Of a stretch of DNA of 64,000 nucleotides, positions 42,067 through 52,720 are shown piece after piece (the first letter of the stretch is position 1; the number at the start of each line of letters is the position of its first letter). The stretch covers positions 124,001 to 188,000 of the forward strand of contig NZ_JAQMYP010000012.1 in the NCBI RefSeq assembly GCF_028369295.1. The letters are read 5' to 3'. A program made the position numbers and the translations under genes. Below the pieces are notes generated by a model. The model was not told where the DNA came from, made no database searches, and saw only the letters and a program-made list of their open reading frames with translations. Origin of the DNA: Streptomyces sp. HD (GTDB lineage: Bacteria > Actinomycetota > Actinomycetes > Streptomycetales > Streptomycetaceae).

Positions 42067-44073
42067 GTGAGCGACACCACCGATCTGATGGGCGCACGTG
42101 TCGAGGAGACCGCTGCCGCGCCCGCCACGGACGCCTCCGCGCCTGCCACCGGTGCAGGCTCCCGGCGGCGCCGCGGTACCGGCCTTGAGGGCATGGTGCT
42201 GGCAGAGCTGCAGCAGGTCGCATCCGGCCTCGGCATCAGGGGCACCGCGCGCATGCGCAAGAGCCAGCTGATCGAGGTCATCAAGGAGGCGCAGGCCGGG
42301 GGAGGTGCCGCGGCTCCGAAGGCAGGGTCTTCCGCCGCCGGGGACGCCACCGAGACCAAGCCCAAGCGCCGCGCCACCTCCAAGGCTCGTACCGGCGAAG
42401 ACGCCGAGAAGAAGGCGGAGAAGGCGGCTGAGGCCCCCGCCGAGAAGGCCGTGGCCCAGCAGCAGATCGAGATTCCCGGCCAGCCGGCCAGCGACGACGC
42501 GCCGGCCGAGCGCCGCCGTCGCCGCGCCACCGCCGAGGCGGGCGCCCCCGAGACGGTCGCCGCCGAGGCCAAGAGCGAGCCGAAGGCCGAGACGCCCGCG
42601 CAGTCGCAGGCCCAGCAGGGCGACGCCAAGGGTGACGCCGACGGCGGCGAGGGTCGTCGTCGTGACCGCCGTGAGCGCGGCCGCGACCGTGACCGCGGTG
42701 ACCGCGGTGACCGTCGCAAGGGCGACGACCAGCAGGGCGGCGGTCGTCAGGACCGCCAGCAGGACCGTCAGCAGGGCCAGCAGGGCGGCGGCCGTCAGGA
42801 CCGCCAGCGCGACAACGGCCCGCAGGACGACGACGACTTCGAGGGCGGCCGTCGTGGCCGTCGCGGGCGCTACCGCGACCGCCGGGGCCGCCGTGGCCGC
42901 GACGACGTGCAGGAGCCGCAGCTCGCCGAGGACGATGTCCTGATCCCCGTCGCGGGCATCCTGGACATCCTCGACAACTACGCCTTCATCCGTACGTCGG
43001 GCTACCTGCCCGGTCCGAACGACGTGTACGTCTCCCTCGCCCAGGTCCGCAAGAACGGCCTGCGCAAGGGCGACCACCTCACCGGTGCGGTCCGTCAGCC
43101 GAAGGAAGGCGAGCGCCGCGAGAAGTTCAACGCGCTGGTCCGCCTCGACTCCGTCAACGGCATGGCGCCCGAATCCGGGCGCGGGCGACCGGAGTTCAAC
43201 AAGCTGACGCCGCTGTACCCGCAGGACCGGCTCCGCCTGGAGACCGACCCGGGCATCCTCACCACCCGCATCATCGACCTCGTCGCGCCGATCGGTAAGG
43301 GCCAGCGTGGTCTGATCGTGGCCCCGCCGAAGACCGGCAAGACCATGATCATGCAGGCGATCGCCAACGCGATCACGCACAACAACCCCGAGTGCCACCT
43401 GATGGTCGTCCTCGTCGACGAGCGTCCGGAAGAGGTCACCGACATGCAGCGGTCGGTCAAGGGCGAGGTCATCTCCTCGACCTTCGACCGCCCGGCCGAG
43501 GACCACACCACGGTCGCCGAGCTCGCCATCGAGCGCGCCAAGCGTCTGGTGGAGCTGGGCCACGACGTCGTCGTACTGCTCGACTCGATCACGCGTCTGG
43601 GCCGTGCGTACAACCTCGCCGCCCCGGCCTCCGGCCGCATCCTGTCCGGTGGTGTCGACTCGACCGCCCTGTACCCGCCGAAGCGCTTCTTCGGTGCGGC
43701 CCGCAACATCGAGGACGGCGGCTCGCTGACCATCCTCGCCACCGCTCTGGTGGACACCGGGTCCCGCATGGACGAGGTCATCTTCGAGGAGTTCAAGGGC
43801 ACCGGCAACGCCGAGCTCAAGCTCGACCGGAAGCTCGCCGACAAGCGCATCTTCCCGGCGGTGGACGTGGACGCGTCCGGTACCCGTAAGGAAGAGATCC
43901 TGCTCGGCAGCGAGGAGCTGGCCGTCGTCTGGAAGCTGCGTCGGGTGCTGCACGCGCTCGACCAGCAGCAGGCGATCGAGCTGCTGCTCGACAAGATGAA
44001 GCAGACGAAGTCGAACGTCGAGTTCCTGATGCAGATCCAGAAGACGACGCCGACCCCCGGCAACGGCGACTGA
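42067..44073 (+). CDS. rho: Transcription termination factor Rho
   Basis: 668 aa, far longer than E. coli Rho (419 aa). Residues ~1-280 hold the Rho N-domain ([13 protein letters not shown]...[10 protein letters not shown]) followed by a charged, Arg/Asp/Gln/Gly-rich insertion with RQDRQQ-type repeats, typical of actinobacteria. Then the RNA-binding OB fold ([20 protein letters not shown]), Walker [13 protein letters not shown] (~418), Walker [17 protein letters not shown] and the Q/R loops. It acts as a hexameric RNA helicase. A strong terminator follows. Confidence 0.97.
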   Translation: MSDTTDLMGARVEETAAAPATDASAPATGAGSRRRRGTGLEGMVLAELQQVASGLGIRGTARMRKSQLIEVIKEAQAGGGAAAPKAGSSAAGDATETKPKRRATSKARTGEDAEKKAEKAAEAPAEKAVAQQQIEIPGQPASDDAPAERRRRRATAEAGAPETVAAEAKSEPKAETPAQSQAQQGDAKGDADGGEGRRRDRRERGRDRDRGDRGDRRKGDDQQGGGRQDRQQDRQQGQQGGGRQDRQRDNGPQDDDDFEGGRRGRRGRYRDRRGRRGRDDVQEPQLAEDDVLIPVAGILDILDNYAFIRTSGYLPGPNDVYVSLAQVRKNGLRKGDHLTGAVRQPKEGERREKFNALVRLDSVNGMAPESGRGRPEFNKLTPLYPQDRLRLETDPGILTTRIIDLVAPIGKGQRGLIVAPPKTGKTMIMQAIANAITHNNPECHLMVVLVDERPEEVTDMQRSVKGEVISSTFDRPAEDHTTVAELAIERAKRLVELGHDVVVLLDSITRLGRAYNLAAPASGRILSGGVDSTALYPPKRFFGAARNIEDGGSLTILATALVDTGSRMDEVIFEEFKGTGNAELKLDRKLADKRIFPAVDVDASGTRKEEILLGSEELAVVWKLRRVLHALDQQQAIELLLDKMKQTKSNVEFLMQIQKTTPTPGNGD

Positions 44074-44088
44074 TCAGAAGCGATCAGC

Positions 44089-44131
44089 GAAAGGCCGCCC
44101 CCCGTCAGACAGTGACGGGGGGCGGCCTTTC
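44089..44131 (+). terminator. rho terminator
   Basis: Perfect 19-bp stem (44089-44107 with 44113-44131) and a 5-nt loop; the stem starts GAAAGGCCGCCCCCC. The downstream strand ends in CTTTC. Confidence 0.93.
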
Positions 44132-44196
44132 GGCGCTGATAGGGACGGGCGCATCAGTGTGCCCCTTCCTACTCATGCATCCCTGGGGGGACCTTC

Positions 44197-46020
44197 TTGA
44201 CCACCACTCCGTCCGGCAGCGGTCGTCACAGACGCCGGATACGTATCGGGCTGCCCGTCGCCGCCGCCGGTGTCGCCGCGGCCGTCGCCGCCGCGCTGCT
44301 GACCTCGTCCGCGGGGGCCGCCACCGCGCAGCCGAAGCCCACCGTGAAGCCCGCCACCAGTTCGGTCTCCCTGGCCGAGCTGGAGCGGCGTGTCGAGGGG
44401 GCAGTCGCCGGCGACGACGTCGCGGGGGAGACGTCGCAGAAGTCGACGTACAGCTCCGGCACCAGCAGCTCCTCCGGTGACTCCACGGTGAGCCCCATGG
44501 TCATCGGCGGCACCACCACCGGCATCACCTCCGCGCCCTGGATGGCGCAGCTCTGGTACTACGACGACAAGGGCACCACCGACGAGGCCGACGACATCGG
44601 CTTCTTCTGCGGGGGCGCCGTCGTCGCGCCGACGAAGATCCTGACCGCCGCGCACTGCGTCAAGGGCTACGACTGGTACAACTACGGCGCCGTCGTCACC
44701 GGCACCGCCCAGCTGCCGACCACCGACGACGCCGGCAACACCGACCTGCACGGCGGTACCGTCACCCTGCCGCACCGGCAGTGGAACCACCCGTCGTACA
44801 ACGCGACGACGATCGACAACGACATCGCCGTCATCACGCTGGCGAACGCGGTCAAGGCGACGCCGATCCGCATGACGACGTCCGGTGACACCGCCTCGTA
44901 CGCGGCCGGGACGAGCGCCAAGGTCTACGGCTGGGGCCGTACCAGCTCCACCACCCAGGACGTCTCCCAGACGCTGAAGACGGCCACGCTGCCCGTCCAG
45001 TCCGACAGCACCTGCACCGGCTACTACGGCACCGAGTTCATCAAGGGCCACATGGTCTGCGCGGGCAACCCGGCCAGCGGCAGCGACAGTGGCACCACCT
45101 CCGCCTGCAACGGCGACTCCGGCGGGCCGCTCGTCGTGAACGGGCGGATCGTCGGTGTGGTGTCCTGGGGCGTGCAGGACTGTGTCGCCGAGGGCGCGTA
45201 CAGCGTGTTCTCCAAGGTCAGCAGCTATGTCGGGGCCGCCTACCCGCGGGTCGACGACACCAACGTCAGCGGTGACCACCGGGCCGACCTGTGGCTGCGC
45301 AACGCCTCCACGAAGACCGGTTACTCGAAGAACTCCAACGGCACGTCGTTCGCCGCGCGTGAGTCCTGGGGCGACTGGAACGGCGTGAACGTCGTCCTGC
45401 AGACCGACCTCGACCGGGACGGCTACCAGGACCTGGTGTACCGGCGCAGCTCCGACGGCGACATGTTCTGGGCGCACTACGTGCAGTCCAGCGGCAGTTG
45501 GGCCACCAAGCAGATCGCCGACAACTGGGCGACCCGCACCCGCATCGTCACCCCGGGTGACGTCACCGGCGACTACCTGCCCGACCTGCTCTCGGTCGAC
45601 TCCGGCGGCTACCTGTGGATCTACCCGGGCCAGGGCAACGGCACGTTCGGGACCAGGGTGAAGGTCGGCTCCGGCTGGAACCAGTACAACTCCCTGCGCG
45701 GGCACGGCGACTTCACCGGTGACGGCAAGACCGACCTGATCGCGCGCCAGAGCAGCACCGGCTACGTGTACCTGTACGAGGGCACCGGCAAGTCCGGCAC
45801 CGGCGCCTTCTCCACCCGGATCAAGGTGCGCACCTGGGCGAGCTACAACGGCTTCGACGCCGTCGGTGACGTCACCGGCGACGGCAAGGCCGACTTCCTG
45901 GCCCGCAACTCCTCCGGCACGCTTTACCTGTATCCGGGCACCGGAAAGGCCACGAGCGAGATCTTCAGCACACCGAAGTCCGTCGGCACCGATTTCAAGC
46001 AGTACGACATCTTCGGCTGA
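44197..46020 (+). CDS. Secreted trypsin-like serine protease with FG-GAP/VCBS repeats
   Basis: 607 aa. Twin-Arg-like basic start (HRRRIRIGL), signal core and a ~60-residue propeptide, then an S1 protease with His in TAAHCV (~153), Asp in DNDIAVI (~208), Ser in CNGDSGGPL (~307). From ~350 on there are Asp/Gly repeats (DLDRDGYQDLVYR, GDVTGDYLPDLLSV, GDFTGDGKTDLIAR, GDVTGDGKADFLAR) of the FG-GAP type, likely a Ca-binding propeller. TTG 44197 has GGGGGA upstream. Flanked by terminators on both sides, so a single-gene unit. Confidence 0.93.
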   Translation: MTTTPSGSGRHRRRIRIGLPVAAAGVAAAVAAALLTSSAGAATAQPKPTVKPATSSVSLAELERRVEGAVAGDDVAGETSQKSTYSSGTSSSSGDSTVSPMVIGGTTTGITSAPWMAQLWYYDDKGTTDEADDIGFFCGGAVVAPTKILTAAHCVKGYDWYNYGAVVTGTAQLPTTDDAGNTDLHGGTVTLPHRQWNHPSYNATTIDNDIAVITLANAVKATPIRMTTSGDTASYAAGTSAKVYGWGRTSSTTQDVSQTLKTATLPVQSDSTCTGYYGTEFIKGHMVCAGNPASGSDSGTTSACNGDSGGPLVVNGRIVGVVSWGVQDCVAEGAYSVFSKVSSYVGAAYPRVDDTNVSGDHRADLWLRNASTKTGYSKNSNGTSFAARESWGDWNGVNVVLQTDLDRDGYQDLVYRRSSDGDMFWAHYVQSSGSWATKQIADNWATRTRIVTPGDVTGDYLPDLLSVDSGGYLWIYPGQGNGTFGTRVKVGSGWNQYNSLRGHGDFTGDGKTDLIARQSSTGYVYLYEGTGKSGTGAFSTRIKVRTWASYNGFDAVGDVTGDGKADFLARNSSGTLYLYPGTGKATSEIFSTPKSVGTDFKQYDIFG

Positions 46021-46060
46021 AACCGCAGGTGAGACGGGTATACCCGGTATCGCCGAGCCC

Positions 46061-46098
46061 GGACCATGCCCACCGCTCCTCGGCGGTGGGCATGGTCC
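46061..46098 (+). terminator. Protease terminator
   Basis: 16-bp perfect stem GGACCATGCCCACCGC / GCGGTGGGCATGGTCC with a 6-nt loop, 40 nt after the protease stop. Confidence 0.9.
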
Positions 46099-46225
46099 GT
46101 TGTGCAACCCTTCTCCGAGTTTCCCCGTCTGACCGGACGGGGCGACGATGGTGTGGTACGGGCCAAATGGCCACGCCTGACCCTGACCGCAGGGGGTAAC
46201 CGATCGGACGAGAACCGAGGAGCAC

Positions 46226-47362
46226 ATGTCCGCCGAGAGCACGCCGGAACCCGGCATACCGGGTGACACCGGCACCGCAGGTCCACGCAATCGGGCCAAG
46301 GGCCGCCGCCGCAAGCCCCGCGACAAACGCAAGGGCCTGATGATCATGGCCTGGACGGCCGCCGGTATCGTTGTCCTGGGCGGGACCGGAGCCGGGTACC
46401 TGTACTTCAAGCTCAACGGCAACATCAAGAGCGTGGACATCGACCAGGCCCTCGGCACCGACCGGCCGCAGAAGGTCGACAACGGCTCGGAGAACATCCT
46501 CGTCCTCGGCTCGGACACCCGCTCCGGCGGCAACAAGAAGCTCGGCGGAGGCACCGACGACGGCAGTGCCCGCTCGGACACGGCGATGATCGTGCACGTC
46601 TACGAGGGCCACAAGAAGGCCAGCGTGGTCTCCATTCCGCGCGACACCCTGATCGACCGCCCCGAGTGCACCGACACCAACGGCAGGACGCACCGGGCGG
46701 CGTCGGGCGTGATGTTCAACGAGTCGTACTCCACGGGCGGTGCCGCCTGCGCGGTGAAGACCGTCGAGTCGTTCAGCGGTGTCCGCATGGACCACTACCT
46801 GGAGGTCGACTTCGCCGGCTTCCAGAAGCTCATCGACGAGCTCGGCGGCGTCGAGGTCACCACCACCAAGAACATCAACGACCCCGACAGCCACCTCGAC
46901 CTCAAGGCCGGCACCCACCAGCTCACCGGCAAGCAGGCGCTCGGCCTGGTCCGCACCCGGCACGGCGTCGGCGACGGCTCCGACCTCGGCCGTATCCAGC
47001 TCCAGCAGGCCTTCATCAAGGCGCTGATCAACCAGGTCAAGGACATCAACCTGTTCGGCAACCCCAAGCGGCTGTACGACCTGGCCAACACCGCCACCAA
47101 GACGGTCACCACCGACTCCGACCTCGGCTCGGTCAACAGGCTCATGTCCTTCGCGGGCGGCCTCAAGGGCATCAGTTCCAAGAACATGAACATGGTCACG
47201 ATGCCGGTCCAGTACGACCCGGCGGACCCGAACCGCGTGATCGTGGCGAAGACCAAGGCCCAGCTGGTGTGGGACGCCCTGAAGGCGGACAGGGCGATCC
47301 CGAAGGCGGCGACCGAAGGCACCGCGACCGGTGATGCCAAGGGTGTCGTCAACGCCGGCTGA
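46226..47362 (+). CDS. LCP-family (LytR-CpsA-Psr) cell-wall glycopolymer ligase
   Basis: 378 aa. Basic cytoplasmic start, one membrane helix (~40-62), then the LCP domain: [52 protein letters not shown] and [19 protein letters not shown]. It attaches teichoic-acid-like polymers to peptidoglycan outside the membrane. GAGGAG lies before ATG 46226. In S. coelicolor an LCP gene also sits beside rho. Confidence 0.93.
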   Translation: MSAESTPEPGIPGDTGTAGPRNRAKGRRRKPRDKRKGLMIMAWTAAGIVVLGGTGAGYLYFKLNGNIKSVDIDQALGTDRPQKVDNGSENILVLGSDTRSGGNKKLGGGTDDGSARSDTAMIVHVYEGHKKASVVSIPRDTLIDRPECTDTNGRTHRAASGVMFNESYSTGGAACAVKTVESFSGVRMDHYLEVDFAGFQKLIDELGGVEVTTTKNINDPDSHLDLKAGTHQLTGKQALGLVRTRHGVGDGSDLGRIQLQQAFIKALINQVKDINLFGNPKRLYDLANTATKTVTTDSDLGSVNRLMSFAGGLKGISSKNMNMVTMPVQYDPADPNRVIVAKTKAQLVWDALKADRAIPKAATEGTATGDAKGVVNAG

Positions 47363-47501
47363 GGGCCCGCGGGGAATACCTGACGCCAACCCCCGGTTTT
47401 GGGGGATGGCCCCAGTCCTGGCAGACTGGTACGTCGGCCCCGGTTCACGCTCCCGCATCCCGCGGTGGCGACCCGGTGCCCTCCCGAAACTAGGAGACAC
47501 C

Positions 47502-47723
47502 TTGAAGCGCGACATCCACCCCGCGTACGTCGAGACGCAGGTCAGCTGCACCTGTGGCGCGTCGTTCACCACCCGTAGCACGATCGAGAGCGGCACCATC
47601 CGTGCCGAGGTCTGCTCCGAGTGCCACCCGTTCTACACGGGCAAGCAGAAGATCCTCGACACCGGTGGCCGTGTGGCCCGCTTCGAGGCCCGCTTCGGCA
47701 AGGCCGCCGGCTCCAAGAAGTAG
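47502..47723 (+). CDS. rpmE: Ribosomal protein bL31 (zinc-binding form)
   Basis: 73 aa, starts [20 protein letters not shown] from TTG 47502 with AGGAGA upstream. Cys residues in SCTCG and EVCSECHPF form the C+ zinc site, so this is the zinc-containing paralogue that is replaced in zinc shortage. Confidence 0.95.
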   Translation: MKRDIHPAYVETQVSCTCGASFTTRSTIESGTIRAEVCSECHPFYTGKQKILDTGGRVARFEARFGKAAGSKK

Positions 47724-47828
47724 CGAGCCCCATTTCGCCGGTCCACGGTCGCGCCCTTTCACAGGCGTGCCGGGACCGGCGTTTTTGGTCGCCCGCCCTT
47801 CACAGACGTACCCACACAGGAGCCCAAG

Positions 47829-48905
<1,077 letters not shown>

Positions 48906-48936
48906 GGGACGTACGAGCAAGTACCGGAGGACATGC

Positions 48937-49818
48937 GTGCAGCCAACATTTGGGGGGCGACCCTCAAGCCCCCGCAGCGTGCTGCTCGCTGAGGTAGCCC
49001 AGGCCACCCAGCGGCTGGCCGACGCCGGCGTGCCCTCGCCGCGCAACGACGCGGAGGAGCTCGCCGCGTTCGTGCACGGCGTGAAGCGGGGCGAGCTGCA
49101 CTCCGTGCAGGACGCGGACTTCGACGCCCGCTACTGGGAGGTCATCGCCCGCCGCGAACAGCGCGAGCCGTTGCAGCACATCACCGGGCGGGCCTACTTC
49201 CGGTACCTCGAACTCCAGGTGGGGCCGGGCGTGTTCGTGCCCCGCCCCGAGACCGAGTCGGTGGTCGGCTGGGCCATAGACGCCGTGCGCGCGATGGACG
49301 TCGTCGAGCCCTGCATCGTCGACCTGTGCACCGGCTCCGGCGCCATCGCGCTCGCCCTCGCCCAGGAGGTCCCGCGCTCCCGCGTGCACGCCGTGGAGCT
49401 GTCCGAGGACGCCCTGCAGTGGACGCGCAAGAACGTGGAGGGGTCCAGGGTCGACCTGCGGCAGGGCAACGCCCTGGACGCCTTCCCCGACCTCGACGGC
49501 CAGGTCGACCTGGTCATCTCCAACCCGCCCTACATCCCGCTGACCGAATGGGAGTACGTGGCTCCCGAGGCGCGGGACTACGATCCCGAACTCGCCCTGT
49601 TCTCCGGTGAGGACGGGCTCGACCTCATCCGTGGCCTGGAGCGGACCGCACACCGTCTCCTGCGCCCCGGCGGGGTCGTCGTCATCGAGCACGCCGACAC
49701 CCAGGGCGGGCAGGTGCCGTGGATCTTCACCGAGGAGCGGGGCTGGGCCGACGCGGCCGACCATCCCGACCTCAACAACCGTCCCAGGTTCGCGACCGCC
49801 CGCAAGGCGCTGCCGTGA
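48937..49818 (+). CDS. prmC: Release factor glutamine methyltransferase
   Basis: 293 aa; methylates the Gln of the GGQ motif in release factors. Seen: REPLQHITGRAYFRYLEL, FVPRPETE, VDLCTGSGAIALALAQ (SAM motif I) and SNPPYIPL (NPPY, ~195). GTG 48937 has GGAGG 6 nt upstream. Next gene 61 nt on. Confidence 0.96.
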   Translation: MQPTFGGRPSSPRSVLLAEVAQATQRLADAGVPSPRNDAEELAAFVHGVKRGELHSVQDADFDARYWEVIARREQREPLQHITGRAYFRYLELQVGPGVFVPRPETESVVGWAIDAVRAMDVVEPCIVDLCTGSGAIALALAQEVPRSRVHAVELSEDALQWTRKNVEGSRVDLRQGNALDAFPDLDGQVDLVISNPPYIPLTEWEYVAPEARDYDPELALFSGEDGLDLIRGLERTAHRLLRPGGVVVIEHADTQGGQVPWIFTEERGWADAADHPDLNNRPRFATARKALP

Positions 49819-49879
49819 CCGCCCCGCAGACTTCGATCCCGCAGTACGTGTACTTCGTGTACGAGGAGGCCCGCTAGAC

Positions 49880-50527
49880 ATGGCACGGCGATACGACACA
49901 AACGACGCGACGGACCGTACGACGGGCCTGCGCGAAGCCGCGTCCGCCGTCCGCCGGGGCGAGCTCGTGGTCCTCCCGACCGACACGGTGTACGGCATCG
50001 GCGCCGACGCGTTCGCCAAGGAGGCCGTAGGCGATCTGCTGGAGGCCAAGGGACGGGGCCGCAACATGCCCACACCGGTCCTGATCGGCTCCCCGAACAC
50101 GCTCCACGGTCTCGTCACCGACTTCTCCGAGCTGGCCTGGGAGCTGGTCGACGCGTTCTGGCCGGGCGCGCTGACCCTGGTGGCCAAGCACCAGCCGTCG
50201 CTGCAGTGGGACCTGGGCGACACCCGGGGCACGGTTGCCGTGCGCATGCCACTGCACCCGGTCGCCATCGAGCTGCTCACGGAGGTCGGCCCGATGGCGG
50301 TGTCGTCGGCCAACCTCACGGGGCACCCTGCGCCGGAGGACTGCGACTCCGCGCAGGAGATGCTCGGCGACTCGGTCTCCGTCTACCTGGACGGCGGCCC
50401 GACCCCCGGCAACGTCCCGTCGTCGATCGTCGACGTCACCCGCGAGATCCCGCTCCTGCTGCGCGCCGGCGCCATCTCGGCGGAGGAGCTGCGGAAGGTC
50501 GTACCCGACCTTGAGGTGGCGAATTGA
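49880..50527 (+). CDS. L-threonylcarbamoyladenylate synthase (Sua5/YrdC family)
   Basis: 215 aa; makes threonylcarbamoyl-AMP for the t6A modification of ANN-decoding tRNAs. Seen: RRGELVVLPTDTVYGIGADA, LEAKGRGRNMPTPVLI (KxR), ALTLVAKHQ, VAVRMPLHP and VSSANLTGHPAP. TsaC/YrdC length without a Sua5 C-domain. Overlaps the next gene by TTGA. Confidence 0.95.
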   Translation: MARRYDTNDATDRTTGLREAASAVRRGELVVLPTDTVYGIGADAFAKEAVGDLLEAKGRGRNMPTPVLIGSPNTLHGLVTDFSELAWELVDAFWPGALTLVAKHQPSLQWDLGDTRGTVAVRMPLHPVAIELLTEVGPMAVSSANLTGHPAPEDCDSAQEMLGDSVSVYLDGGPTPGNVPSSIVDVTREIPLLLRAGAISAEELRKVVPDLEVAN

Positions 50528-51204
50528 CAGCCCCCAACGCGGGGCGTGGCATAGGCAACGGGGAAAGCGCGGCGGAGATCACCACGACATTCGTCGGACT
50601 CCCGCGCGACAGCTTCCGCATCCTCCACGTCAGCACCGGCAATGTGTGCCGCTCACCGATCACCGAGCGGCTGACCCGTCATTTCGTGACGCAGCGCCTC
50701 GGTGTGCTCGGCGGCGGGCTGATCGTGGAGAGCGCGGGCACCTGGGGCCACGAGGGCGCGCCCATGGAATCCAACGCGGAGACCGTCCTCGCCGACTTCG
50801 GCGCGGACGCCTCCGGCTTCGTCGGCCGCGAGCTCCTCGACGAGCACGTCATCCGTGCCGACCTGGTCCTCACGGCCACCCGCGACCATCGCGCCCAGGT
50901 CATCTCCATGGGCCATTCCGCGGGCCTGCGCACCTTCACCCTCAAGGAGTTCACCCGCCTGGTGAAGGCGATAGACCCCGCGACGCTGCCTCCCCTGGAG
51001 GACGGCGTGGTGTTCCGCGCACGCGCCCTGGTCCGCGCGGCCGCGGCTCTACGCGGGTGGCTCCTGGCTCCGACGGCGGAGGCGGACGAGGTGTACGACC
51101 CGTACGGGGCGCCCCTGACGTTCTTCCGGTCGATCGGGGACGAGATACACCAGGCGCTGGATCCGGTCGTCACAGCGCTCACCGGAGTACCCGCGAGGGC
51201 GTAA
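50524..51204 (+). CDS. Low-MW protein tyrosine phosphatase-like protein lacking the nucleophile
   Basis: 226 aa. The P-loop reads HVSTGNVCRSPITER: the position of the catalytic Cys in CxGNxCRS is Ser37, while Arg43 is kept. A late Asp-Pro (VYDPYG) stands where the general acid normally is. With ~30 extra N-terminal residues it looks like a fold-conserved pseudo-phosphatase or a binding protein. TTG 50524 overlaps the previous stop. It sits in the rpmE-glyA gene order. Confidence 0.85.
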   Translation: MTAPNAGRGIGNGESAAEITTTFVGLPRDSFRILHVSTGNVCRSPITERLTRHFVTQRLGVLGGGLIVESAGTWGHEGAPMESNAETVLADFGADASGFVGRELLDEHVIRADLVLTATRDHRAQVISMGHSAGLRTFTLKEFTRLVKAIDPATLPPLEDGVVFRARALVRAAAALRGWLLAPTAEADEVYDPYGAPLTFFRSIGDEIHQALDPVVTALTGVPARA

Positions 51205-51341
51205 CAACCGGGCGCCCCTGCCGCCCCGGGCCTACATTGGACGTACGTCACCACGGCTCGTGAGCTGAAGGGGTGCGCCGGTGCCCCGGGCACCCCGCAG
51301 GCGAGCGGGCCATCAGAAGCGTCGCACGCCCGGAGCCCACC

Positions 51342-52580
51342 ATGGCGGTCACCCGTACCCTCGCGGCCGATGTCCTGCGCGGCCAGGACCCGCAGCTCGC
51401 CGACATCCTGCTCGGTGAGCTGGACCGGCAGTCGACGACGCTCCAGCTCATCGCCGCCGAGAACTTCACGTCCCCCGCGGTGCTGGCGGCCCTCGGATCG
51501 CCGCTGGCCAACAAGTACGCGGAGGGCTACCCGGGCGCCCGGCACCACGGCGGGTGCGAGATGGTCGACGTCGCCGAACGGCTCGCCGTGGAACGCGCCA
51601 AGACGCTCTTCGGGGCCGAGCACGCCAATGTGCAGTCCCACTCCGGCTCCTCGGCCGTCCTCGCCGCGTACGCCGCCCTGCTGCGCCCCGGCGACACCGT
51701 CCTCGCCCTCGGACTGCCGTACGGCGGCCACCTCACGCACGGCTCGCCGGCCAACTTCTCCGGCCGCTGGTTCGACTTCGTCCCCTACGGCGTCGACGCG
51801 GAGACCGGGCTCATCGACCACGACCAGGTGCGCACCCTGGCCCGGGGGCACCGGCCCAAGGCGATCGTGTGCGGGTCCATCGCCTACCCGCGCCACATCG
51901 ACTACGCCTTCTTCCGCGAGCTCGCCGACGAGGTCGGGGCGTACCTCATCGCCGACGCCGCCCACCCGATGGGGCTCGTCGCCGGGGGAGCGGCGCCGAG
52001 CCCGGTGCCGTTCGCCGATGTGGTGTGCGCCACTACCCACAAGGTGCTCAGAGGCCCACGCGGCGGCATGATCCTGTGCGGCGCGGACCTCGCCGAGCGC
52101 GTCGATCGCGCCGTTTTCCCCTTCACCCAGGGCGGCGCCCAGATGCACGCCATCGCCGCCAAGGCCGTGGCGTTCGGTGAGGCGGCAACACCGGAGTTCG
52201 CAGCGTACGCCCATCAGGTGGTCGCCAACGCGAGAACCCTGGCGGCCGGGCTGGCGGCGGAGGGACTGGTCGTCACCACGGGCGGCACCGACACCCACCT
52301 CATCACCGCCGACCCGGCTCCGCTCGGCGTAGACGGCCGCACGGCGCGTGGGCGGCTCGCGGCGGCCGGGATCGTGCTGGACTGCTGCGCGCTGCCGCAC
52401 GGCGACGCCCGTGGCCTGCGCCTGGGCACGGCGGCCGTGACCACGCAGGGCATGGGGGAGGAGGAGATGGTGTGGCTGGCCGCGCTGGTCGGGGGCGTGC
52501 TCAGGGAGGAGACCGAAAGTCCGAAGGCTCGTGAAGAAGTGCGGGAGCTGGCCGGTAGATTTCCGCCGTATCCCGGCTGA
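51342..52580 (+). CDS. glyA: Serine hydroxymethyltransferase
   Basis: 412 aa PLP enzyme interconverting serine and glycine with tetrahydrofolate. Seen: LQLIAAENFTSPAVLAALGS, NKYAEGYPGARHHGGCE, DAAHPMGLVAGG and the PLP Lys in TTHKVLRGPRGG (Lys234). ATG 51342 has GGAG 6 nt upstream. A TACATT -10-like hexamer near 51232 would give a ~95-nt leader; I see no clear riboswitch in it. Confidence 0.95.
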   Translation: MAVTRTLAADVLRGQDPQLADILLGELDRQSTTLQLIAAENFTSPAVLAALGSPLANKYAEGYPGARHHGGCEMVDVAERLAVERAKTLFGAEHANVQSHSGSSAVLAAYAALLRPGDTVLALGLPYGGHLTHGSPANFSGRWFDFVPYGVDAETGLIDHDQVRTLARGHRPKAIVCGSIAYPRHIDYAFFRELADEVGAYLIADAAHPMGLVAGGAAPSPVPFADVVCATTHKVLRGPRGGMILCGADLAERVDRAVFPFTQGGAQMHAIAAKAVAFGEAATPEFAAYAHQVVANARTLAAGLAAEGLVVTTGGTDTHLITADPAPLGVDGRTARGRLAAAGIVLDCCALPHGDARGLRLGTAAVTTQGMGEEEMVWLAALVGGVLREETESPKAREEVRELAGRFPPYPG

Positions 52581-52720
52581 GGCGGGGTAGACGCACCCGC
52601 ATACACAGCCACGCATGCAACCATCGTCGCTACCCGGAAGTCCCCACACATATGCGTCGTGTGTGTGTACGTCGCTAGGGTGTGGGGCTGAGATGGCCAG
52701 CGAGACTTGTGGGGAAGCCC

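Noticed and set aside
51205-51341. Riboswitch (ZTP, glycine or SAM type) upstream of glyA
   Set aside because: The leader is GC-rich and can fold, but I could not match the conserved core of any of these classes. A covariance-model search would decide.
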